Shown one piece after another: positions 57,684-64,000 of a DNA stretch of 64,000 bases. Under the pieces are notes generated by a model. The model made no database searches, had not been told where the DNA came from, and was given only the letters and a program-made list of their open reading frames with translations. The DNA lies in NCBI RefSeq assembly GCF_005146945.1, contig NZ_SWMS01000016.1, forward strand, positions 102,134 to 166,133, given 5' to 3'. The position numbers were made by a program, and so were the translations under genes. Within the stretch, counting starts at the first letter, position 1. Each line of letters opens with the position of its first letter. The stretch is from Prauserella endophytica (GTDB taxonomy: Bacteria > Actinomycetota > Actinomycetes > Mycobacteriales > Pseudonocardiaceae).

Positions 57684-58438
57684 AGGTCGTCGCCTCGTAC
57701 AACGTGAAAGGCGGGGTGGGCAAGACGACCGCGGCCGTCAACCTCGCCTACCTCGCGTCGGCACGAGGCAGGCGCACACTCATCTGGGACCTCGACCCGC
57801 AGGGCGCGGCGACGTACCTGTTCCGCGTCAAGCCGAAGGTCAAGGGTGGCAGCGCGAAGCTCGTAGGCGGCGCGCGGCCGGTCGAGGCCGCGCTGAAGGG
57901 CACCGACTTCCACGGTCTCGACCTGCTGCCCGCCGACTTCACCTACCGCAACATGGACCTCGACCTCGCGCGATCGCACCGCAAGGCCGGCAAGGCCGCC
58001 CGTGCGCTGGCGCGCCTGCTGCGTGACCTGGCGGACGACTACGACGTCGTGTTCCTCGACACGCCGCCGAGCTTGTCGCTTGTGTCGGAGAACGTTTTGC
58101 GCGCGGCCGATCTCGTGCTGGTGCCGATCATCCCGACGGTCCTGGCCCTGCGCACGTTCGACCAGCTCGCGGAGTTCGTCGACACGCTCGACCGCGACCG
58201 GCCCCGCCTGCACGCATTCTTCTCGATGGCCGACCGGCGCAAGGCGCTGCACCGCGAGATCATCGCGGACCTGCCTCGACGGCGGGAGGGCGTCAGCCCG
58301 ACGGCGATCCCCGCGCTGTCGGTGATCGAGCAGATGGCGGTGCGGCGTGCGCCGTTGCCCGCCTACGCGCCGAACAGCCCGGCCGCCCGTGCGTTCGAGT
58401 CGCTGTGGAGCGAGATCGCGGAGCTGCTGCCAGCCTAA
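57680..58438 (+). CDS. ParA-family ATPase coupled to a CHAD protein
   Basis: The 252-aa protein starts at GTG 57680, overlapping the CHAD stop. It has deviant Walker A NVKGGVGKTTAAVNLAYLA (about residues 8-26), LIWDLDPQGAATYLF (motif A', about 35-49) and Walker B DDYDVVFLDTPPSLSLVSEN (about 120-139). It lacks the N-terminal helix-turn-helix of plasmid ParA and there is no parB nearby, so it resembles orphan ParA/MipZ-type positioning ATPases. Coupling to a polyphosphate-binding protein suggests positioning of polyphosphate granules. Confidence 0.88.
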   Translation: MKVVASYNVKGGVGKTTAAVNLAYLASARGRRTLIWDLDPQGAATYLFRVKPKVKGGSAKLVGGARPVEAALKGTDFHGLDLLPADFTYRNMDLDLARSHRKAGKAARALARLLRDLADDYDVVFLDTPPSLSLVSENVLRAADLVLVPIIPTVLALRTFDQLAEFVDTLDRDRPRLHAFFSMADRRKALHREIIADLPRRREGVSPTAIPALSVIEQMAVRRAPLPAYAPNSPAARAFESLWSEIAELLPA

Positions 58439-58447
58439 ACTGGTGCG

Positions 58448-59779
58448 GTGACCGATGAGGGCGAGTTGATCGCCGGGCGGTACCGGCTGCTGTCGCGGAT
58501 CGGCCGTGGCGGCATGGGAGTGGTCTGGCACGCCCGCGACGAACGCCTCGACCGCGAGGTTGCCGTCAAGGAGTTGCTGCTCGACACCGGCGACAGCGCT
58601 CAGGCCGCTGAGCAGGCCATGCGCCGCGCCACGCGCGAGGGCCGGGTCGCGGCGAGGCTGCGGCATCCCCACGCGATCATGGTCCACGACGTCGTCGAGC
58701 ATGCGGGAAAACCGTGCCTGATCATGGAGTTCCTGCCGTCGAAGAGCCTCGCGACGGTGCTCGCCGAGCGCGGTCCGCTCCCGGCCGGCGAGGTCGCGCG
58801 AATCGGTGAGCAGGTGGCCTCCGCGCTGGCCGCCGCGCACGCGGAGGGCATCGTGCACCGGGACGTCAAGCCCGGCAATGTCTTGCTGGCCGACGACGGC
58901 ACCGCCAAGATCGCCGACTTCGGCATCTCGCGCGCGGTGGGCGAGGCGACGGTGACCGGTGCCGGGCTCATCGCGGGCACGCCTGCGTACCTTTCGCCCG
59001 AGGTGGCCGCCGGCGGTGAGGCTTCGCCCGCCTCGGACGTGTTCTCCCTGGGGGCCACCCTCTATGCGGCGGTGGAAGGGGCGCCGCCGTTCGGTGACGA
59101 CGAGAACCCGATCGCGTTGCTACGGCGGGTCGCGAGTGGTGAGCTCGTGGCGCCCCGGCGGGCGGGGCCGTTGACCGATGTGCTACTGCGGTTGCTGGCC
59201 GGGGAGGCCGGTGAGCGGCCGACAATGGTGCGGGCGCGGGAGGCCCTCACCGCGGTGTCGGAGGGCCGGCCCGTTGAGCTGCCACCGCCTCGTCGTCCGA
59301 CGCTGTTGTCGCCGGCGCCCCGAGTGCGCAGGCGCACCGTCGTGGTCGGCATCGGCACCGCGGCCTTGCTCATTGCCGGGGTGTTGATCGGGGTGTTGAT
59401 CAGTTCGCCGGGGGAGCCGTCGGCGGAGGGTGATCAGCCGCCGGTGATCGGCTCGACGTCCGAACGTCCTGATTCTGGTTGTGTCGCACGGTACGCCGTG
59501 ACCAACTCTTGGCCAGGTGGATATCAGGGTGAGGTGATCGTGCGCAACGACGGTGAGGAGCGGCTGACGGGCTGGGTCGTTCGCTGGAAGCTTCCTGCGG
59601 GGCACACGGTGGATGAGGTGTGGAACGGTTCGTTGTCCCGCGCGGGTTCCACGGTGACTGTGCGCAGTGCTGATTGGAATTCCGTTGTGCGCGTGGGTGA
59701 TTCGGTGAGCTTCGGCTTCCTCGGGGCGGTTGAGGCGGGCGAGGGAGCTGTGCCTGAGCTGGTTTGCTTGCCTGACTAG
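58448..59779 (+). CDS. Ser/Thr protein kinase with C-terminal CBM2-like extracellular domain
   Basis: The 443-aa protein starts at GTG 58448. The kinase domain (about residues 10-275) has IGRGGMGVVWHARDERLDRE, VAVKELL (Lys), the catalytic loop GIVHRDVKPGNVLL and DFGIS. One membrane span (VVVGIGTAALLIAGVLIGVL, about 298-317) leads to an outer region. That ends in a cellulose-binding family 2-type domain: CVARYAVTNSWPGGYQGEVI (about 345-364), GWVVRWKLPAGHTVDEVWNG and SVSFGFLG. It is probably a receptor kinase sensing a polysaccharide outside the cell instead of using PASTA repeats. Confidence 0.9.
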   Translation: MTDEGELIAGRYRLLSRIGRGGMGVVWHARDERLDREVAVKELLLDTGDSAQAAEQAMRRATREGRVAARLRHPHAIMVHDVVEHAGKPCLIMEFLPSKSLATVLAERGPLPAGEVARIGEQVASALAAAHAEGIVHRDVKPGNVLLADDGTAKIADFGISRAVGEATVTGAGLIAGTPAYLSPEVAAGGEASPASDVFSLGATLYAAVEGAPPFGDDENPIALLRRVASGELVAPRRAGPLTDVLLRLLAGEAGERPTMVRAREALTAVSEGRPVELPPPRRPTLLSPAPRVRRRTVVVGIGTAALLIAGVLIGVLISSPGEPSAEGDQPPVIGSTSERPDSGCVARYAVTNSWPGGYQGEVIVRNDGEERLTGWVVRWKLPAGHTVDEVWNGSLSRAGSTVTVRSADWNSVVRVGDSVSFGFLGAVEAGEGAVPELVCLPD

Positions 59780-59927
59780 GGTTTCCTTTTTCGAAGGCGT
59801 CCTTCGCTCCACGGTCCGCTCACGTTGACTGTCCACTAGCGACAGTCTTGCGCGGAACGTGGCAGGCCCGCCGGATTCACCCGATCGGCTCCAGGTAGTG
59901 CCCTACCCGAGCTGGTAGTCTGGGCGC

Positions 59928-61049
59928 ATGGGGGAAATCGAACGAATACTTCAGCTTGAACGGCAGCGGGCGAGACTCGAAGCCTTGCAGTACCAAGCCA
60001 TCGCCATCATGACCGAAGGTCGTGACGACGTTGCGGAGGAGCTCGCCCTCGCGTTGGCCGTCACTGTCCACAAGGCACGGAGAATGGTCGAGCTGGCTAC
60101 CACGATCACCAGCCGGCTGCCGCTCACCTTCGCCGCTATGAAACGTGGGGAGATCGACTCCGTGAAGGCCGCTGCCGTCGCGGAGCCGACGGCGTGGCTC
60201 ACCGACGACAAGGCTCGGCAGGTCGATCTCCTTGTCGCTGAACGGATCGAGGGCAAGAATCCCGGACAGTTGCGGCGGGCCGTGGGGCGTCTGGTGCATC
60301 GCGTCGACCCTGATGGTGCCGCTGCGCGGGCCGAGGCTCGGCGACGGGAACGTAAGGTCGAGCTGTTGCCTGGGTGCGACAGTATGTCCAGGCTCGTCGC
60401 CGATCTGCCCGCCGAGGTGGCCTCGGCCGCTTATGGGCGGGTGGATCGGCTAGCTCGGCGACTTCGCGGCGGGGACGAGAGCCGTACCCTCGACCAGCTT
60501 CGCGCTGACGTGCTCGCCGACCTGATTCTCGGTACGCCCGGTGAGGGCGGGGCGAAGGCGGAGATCTTCGTGTATCTCGATGCCAAGACGCTCGCCGGAG
60601 CCGACGACCAGCCTGCCGAACTCGCCGGGTACGGGCCGATTCCCGCGTGGCTGGCGCGGCAGATCGCCCATGACCCCGGCTCCACCTGGCGCCGTATCGT
60701 CATCGACCCGCTCGACGGACGGCCGATCGACGTGGGGCGGCAACGCTACCGGCCGCCCGCGGTCACCGACCGGTACGTGCGGGTGCGGGATCGGGAATGC
60801 CGGTTCCCGGGCTGTCACCGTCCCGCGCAGCTCGGCGACAACGACCACCACACACCCTGGGGCCACCACGGCCACACCGACACCGGCCAGCTCGTCAACT
60901 ACTGCCGCCGACATCATCGCTTGAAGGACAAACCCAGCTGGCACTACGAACTCGCGACCGACACCGGCACGCTGACCGTCACCACGCCGGGCGGGCGGCG
61001 ATATCGCAGCGCGCCGCGTGCGGTGTTCGATCATGCCCCGATAGGGTGA
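59928..61049 (+). CDS. DUF222 - HNH endonuclease domain protein
   Basis: The 373-aa protein has the DUF222 helical domain (VTVHKARRMVELATTITSRL, about residues 45-64, then DDKARQVDLLVAERIEGKNP) and a C-terminal HNH nuclease motif: CRFPGCHRPAQLGDNDHHTP (about 290-309) and QLVNYCRRHHRLKDKPSWHY (about 324-343). This is the 13E12-repeat family, highly multiplied in actinobacteria and often mobile-element linked. The spread of copies suggests homing-like behaviour, but the target is unknown. It is upstream of a methyltransferase gene without coupling. Confidence 0.9.
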   Translation: MGEIERILQLERQRARLEALQYQAIAIMTEGRDDVAEELALALAVTVHKARRMVELATTITSRLPLTFAAMKRGEIDSVKAAAVAEPTAWLTDDKARQVDLLVAERIEGKNPGQLRRAVGRLVHRVDPDGAAARAEARRRERKVELLPGCDSMSRLVADLPAEVASAAYGRVDRLARRLRGGDESRTLDQLRADVLADLILGTPGEGGAKAEIFVYLDAKTLAGADDQPAELAGYGPIPAWLARQIAHDPGSTWRRIVIDPLDGRPIDVGRQRYRPPAVTDRYVRVRDRECRFPGCHRPAQLGDNDHHTPWGHHGHTDTGQLVNYCRRHHRLKDKPSWHYELATDTGTLTVTTPGGRRYRSAPRAVFDHAPIG

Positions 61050-61086
61050 TCGTCGAGGGGGCGCCGGACGCATACTAGGAGAGCGC

Positions 61087-61935
61087 ATGTCGCAGAACGA
61101 TCCCGATCGCGTGCCAGAGGGTGTCGACCTCGACCGCCCGAATCCCGCGCGGATCTACGACTGGTATCTCGGGGGTACCACCAACTGGGCCATCGACCGT
61201 GAGTTCGGGGCGAAGGCCGTCGAAACGTTCCCGATGGTGCGGACGTTGGCGAGAGTGGGCCGGGAGTTTCTCGGCCGGGGAGTGCAGTTCATCGCGAAGC
61301 AGGGCGTCACCCAGTTCCTCGATCTGGGCTCTGGAGTGCCGACGGTGGGCAACGTGCACGAGATCGCCGACTCGGTGAACGCGGACAGCCGGTGTGTCTA
61401 CGTCGACAACGAGCCCGTCGCGGTCGCGCACTCGCGCGTTCTGCTGGAGCGCGAGGGCGACCCGACGCGGCATGCGGTGCTGCACGGCGACCTGCGGAAG
61501 GTCGAGGACATCTGGGAGCGCGCGATGGACACGGGCGTGCTCAACCCGACGCAGCCGATCGGACTGATCATGTCCGGGGTGCTGTACTTCTTCGGGCCCG
61601 ACGACGACCCGCACGGCATCGTGGCGCGGTATCGCGACCTGCTGCCCTCCGGCTCGTACCTGCTGGCCTCCCACATGACGGTGGACGGTGTGCCGGAGGA
61701 GGGCGAGGTGAAGCGCGAGGAGGTCCGCAAGCAGTACGAGCGGTCCAGCTCGCAGCTGTTCGTCCGCAGCAAGGCGGAGGTCACGCGCTTCTTCGACGGC
61801 TTCGAGCTGGTCGAGCCCGGTGTGGTGTGGATCCCGGAGTGGCGGCCGGACGAGCGGCCCTCGCCGGCGACCGAGGAGTACCGGAACAACCCGGCCGCGA
61901 GCAGCGCGTTCGCCGCTCTGGGCAAGAAGGCCTGA
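61087..61935 (+). CDS. SAM-dependent methyltransferase, DUF574 family
   Basis: The 282-aa protein opens with the family signature NPARIYDWYLGGTTNWAIDR (about residues 19-38). A SAM-binding loop QFLDLGSGVPTVGNVHEIAD (about 76-95) and a VVWIPEW-type C-terminus follow. This family is large in Streptomyces and Pseudonocardiaceae and has no agreed substrate. TAGGAGAG precedes ATG 61087. It stands alone between the HNH gene and a response regulator. Confidence 0.9.
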   Translation: MSQNDPDRVPEGVDLDRPNPARIYDWYLGGTTNWAIDREFGAKAVETFPMVRTLARVGREFLGRGVQFIAKQGVTQFLDLGSGVPTVGNVHEIADSVNADSRCVYVDNEPVAVAHSRVLLEREGDPTRHAVLHGDLRKVEDIWERAMDTGVLNPTQPIGLIMSGVLYFFGPDDDPHGIVARYRDLLPSGSYLLASHMTVDGVPEEGEVKREEVRKQYERSSSQLFVRSKAEVTRFFDGFELVEPGVVWIPEWRPDERPSPATEEYRNNPAASSAFAALGKKA

Positions 61936-62052
61936 GTCCGATGCCTACTGGGCTCGTCGGGAGAGGGCTCGCCACCGCGTCCCGCCCGGCTTAGACTTCG
62001 ACACCTACGCGTCTCTCCGGGAACACGGGTCGCGCGCGAGTGCAGCCGGGAG

Positions 62053-62514
62053 GTGATGCGCGTGTCTTCCTCACCCGCCGAACCGCCCTCCCCGGAAGCC
62101 GCACACGTGCGGTTGCTCCTCGTCGAGGACCACTCCATGGTGGCCATGGCGCTGGGCTCGGCCTTCGAGTCCGTCGACGACATCGAGCTCGTCGGCCACG
62201 TGGCGTCCATCAAGCAGGCGGTCGCCGCGACCGAGCGCGAGCGTCCCGACGTGGTGCTGCTCGATCGCAGGCTGCCGGATGGCGACGGGATCGACGCGAT
62301 CGCCACCCTGCGTGACCGGTCCCCGGACAGCCGGGTGCTGGTTTTCACCGGTGTCGCCGACCGGCAGGTCGCGGACCGCGTCGCCGAGGCGGGGGGCGCC
62401 GGGCTGTTGCTGAAAGCCGGGCTGCTGGAGGACCTCCTCGACACGATTCGACGGGTGGCCGCCGGGCAGCAGGTCTTCGACGTCGACTCGCCAGAGCGGC
62501 CGGGAGGCCGATAG
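62053..62514 (+). CDS. stand-alone response regulator receiver protein
   Basis: The 153-aa protein (GTG 62053 or ATG 62056; GGGAGG upstream) is a single REC domain: [20 protein letters not shown] (acidic pocket, about residues 21-40), [20 protein letters not shown] (phospho-acceptor Asp, about 65-84), and [21 protein letters not shown] with Thr. It has no DNA-binding output domain, so it works by protein contact. It lies 28 nt before the HAMP-repeat kinase gene, which suggests a signalling pair. Confidence 0.9.
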   Translation: MMRVSSSPAEPPSPEAAHVRLLLVEDHSMVAMALGSAFESVDDIELVGHVASIKQAVAATERERPDVVLLDRRLPDGDGIDAIATLRDRSPDSRVLVFTGVADRQVADRVAEAGGAGLLLKAGLLEDLLDTIRRVAAGQQVFDVDSPERPGGR

Positions 62515-62542
62515 CCGCACTGGTGTGAAGGAAGAGGCGCAG

Positions 62543-63955
62543 ATGGCTCAGCGATCGCCCGGACAGGCCCAGCCGGCCAGGGACAAGGTGGCACACGACA
62601 ACGAGCGGCTCCAGCAACTGCTGGACGGCCTCAAGGCTGTGCGCGACGGCGACTTCAGCACCCGGCTGCCGCAGGTCGGCGACGTACTGCTCGACGAGAT
62701 CTCGACCGTGTTCAACGGCATGGTCGACCAGCTCTCCCTGTTCACCTCGGAGGTCACGCGCGTCGCCCGCGAGGTCGGCACGGACGGCAAGCTCGGCGGC
62801 CAGGCGGCGATCCCGGGCGTCTCCGGCACGTGGAAGGACCTGACCGAGTCCGTCAACGCGATGGCCAGCAACCTCACCGCGCAGGTGCGTGACATCGCCG
62901 GCGTCGCCACCGCCGTCGCCAACGGTGACCTCTCGCAGAAGATCACCGTGCAGGTCAAGGGTGAGCTGCTGGAGCTGAAGAACACGATCAACACGATGGT
63001 GGATCAGCTGTCGTCGTTCGCGGATGAGGTGACGCGGGTTGCGCGTGAGGTCGGCAGCGAAGGTGCTCTCGGCGGGCAGGCCCAGGTGCACGGCGTGGCC
63101 GGGACGTGGCGGGATCTGACGACGTCGGTGAACTTCATGGCGGGCAACCTGACCGCTCAGGTCCGCTCCATCGCCGAGGTGACCACCGCGGTGGCGCGGG
63201 GTGATCTTTCGCAGAAGATCACGGTGGATGCCCGGGGCGAGATTCTGGAGTTGAAGAACACGATCAACACGATGGTGGATCAGCTGTCGTCGTTCGCGGA
63301 TGAGGTGACGCGGGTTGCGCGGGAGGTCGGTACGGAGGGCCGGCTGGGTGGTCAGGCGGATGTGAAGGGTGTGTCGGGTACGTGGAAGGGCCTGACGGAG
63401 TCGGTGAACGTGATGGCCGACAACCTGACCGACCAGGTCCGCTCCATCGCCCAGGTCGCCACCGCCGTCGCGCGCGGTGACCTCTCCCAGAGGATCATGG
63501 TCGAGGCCAAGGGTGAGGTCGCGGCGCTGGCACAGACCATCAACACGATGGTCGACACGCTCTCCGCGTTCGCCGACGAGGTGACGCGCGTGGCGCGCGA
63601 GGTCGGCACCGAGGGCATCCTCGGCGGCCAGGCCAGGGTGGCGAACGTGGCCGGCACGTGGAAGGACCTCACCGACAACGTCAACTCGATGGCGAACAAC
63701 CTGACCGGCCAGGTCCGCTCGATCGCCCAGGTGACCACCGCGGTGGCGCGAGGCGACCTCTCGCAGAAGATCGACGTCGACGCCCGTGGTGAGATCCTTG
63801 AGCTGAAGACGACCATCAACACCATGGTCGACACGCTGTCGTCCTTCGCCGCCGAGGTCACCCGCGTGGCCCGTGAGGTCGGCAAGGAGGGGCAGCTGGG
63901 CGGCCAGGCCGAGGTGGAGGGCGTCTCGGGCGGCACTGTCATGATTTCCGTGTAA
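62543..63955 (+). pseudogene. HAMP-repeat sensor kinase gene, 3' part lost
   Basis: The 470 codons encode five tandem HAMP-type modules of about 92 residues each, with repeated [18 protein letters not shown] and [13 protein letters not shown] motifs and linking helices [20 protein letters not shown]. Family members continue into GAF, HisKA, HATPase and receiver domains over about 1,400 residues or more. Here the repeat pattern stops in the middle of VSG-TWK at about 63930, and eight unrelated codons lead to TAA 63953-63955. The gene is therefore cut by inserted DNA. ATG 62543 has GGAAGAGG upstream; GTG 62525 is an alternative. Confidence 0.75.
62978..63321 (+). repeat. 276-bp-spaced identical block within the HAMP-repeat gene
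   Basis: Sixty-eight nucleotides from 62978 are repeated without change from 63254 (276 bp apart). They carry non-preferred codons (GGAT, GTT) unlike the neighbouring modules. The other modules differ at many synonymous sites, so the identity points to recent gene conversion or unequal crossing-over between modules 2 and 3. Confidence 0.7.
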
Positions 63956-64000
63956 GCCACGGATGATGTGTTTCTTATCTTAGTGGAGTGGTATGCGGTT
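63931..64000. mobile_element. probable end of an insertion sequence at the window edge
   Basis: From about 63931 the sequence leaves the HAMP-repeat gene and becomes A/T-richer non-coding DNA beginning GGCACTGTCATGATTTCCGT, with TCCGTG...CACGGA dyad symmetry at 63947-63963. The ACTGTCATGATTTCCGTGTAA-type end resembles, from memory, ends of IS256-family elements in actinobacteria. The transposase would lie beyond base 64,000. The element type is unconfirmed. Confidence 0.5.

Overview
The window is high-GC actinobacterial chromosome. The best guess is a Pseudonocardiaceae-type organism (Amycolatopsis, Saccharomonospora or Prauserella-like). Reasons are the strong G/C third-position bias, GTG starts and ATGA/GTGA-coupled operons, a mycobacterial-type sterol-ring (HIP) operon, DUF3618, ANTAR, DUF222-HNH and LCP families, and perfect intergenic palindromes with AAGGCCACC-type arms.

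Bases 1-11,098 look like the end of an integrative element. They hold a TfuA/YcaO pair with a methyltransferase, a 2-oxoglutarate oxygenase, a GNAT protein and three unrecognised genes, a layout that suggests a peptide-modifying (RiPP-like) cluster. These are followed by a replication-relaxation protein, a GAGAC/GTCTC iteron-like cluster, a small gene and a large serine recombinase. The last recombinase codons and its stop lie inside a tRNA-Leu(UAG)-like gene on the other strand, which marks the probable attachment site. From the tRNA rightward the genes look like ordinary chromosome.

11-31 kb carries a TetR/Baeyer-Villiger-type monooxygenase pair, an XRE regulator, an LCP cell-wall ligase, a phospholipase A2-like/membrane acyltransferase-like fusion, a diguanylate cyclase, an MFS exporter, an SDR, a long-chain acyl-CoA ligase, a HhH-GPD protein, and a D-threonate/D-erythronate-type catabolic operon (GntP permease, DUF1537 kinase, PdxA2-like dehydrogenase, DeoR regulator). 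Between the diguanylate cyclase and the MFS gene lies the most unusual item in the window: six consecutive 21-nt ORFs (21006-21406). Each has its own Shine-Dalgarno and encodes fMet-X-Gly-Arg-Asp-Phe-stop. Within the Gly-Arg-Asp-Phe-stop core they differ only at synonymous third positions. I know of no described system of this form.

32.9-47.1 kb is a steroid C/D-ring (HIP) degradation locus: two SDRs, echA20, ipdA, ipdB, ipdC on the plus strand; fadA6, ipdF, fadE30 on the minus strand; fadD3, an enoyl-CoA hydratase, fadE31, fadE32, fadE33 on the plus strand. Three AGAAC-NN-GTTC palindromes sit at its promoters or near the fadD3 start. A 21-bp-periodic bipartite repeat array separates its converging arms.

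47-64 kb holds a GAF-ANTAR regulator, a siderophore ABC transporter with an iron box, an aldo-keto reductase, a beta-solenoid membrane protein, a YihY/BrkB protein, a CYTH/CHAD-ParA pair, a kinase-CBM2 fusion, a DUF222-HNH protein, a DUF574-type methyltransferase, and a stand-alone response regulator next to a HAMP-repeat kinase gene that breaks off at what looks like the end of an insertion sequence at the window edge.
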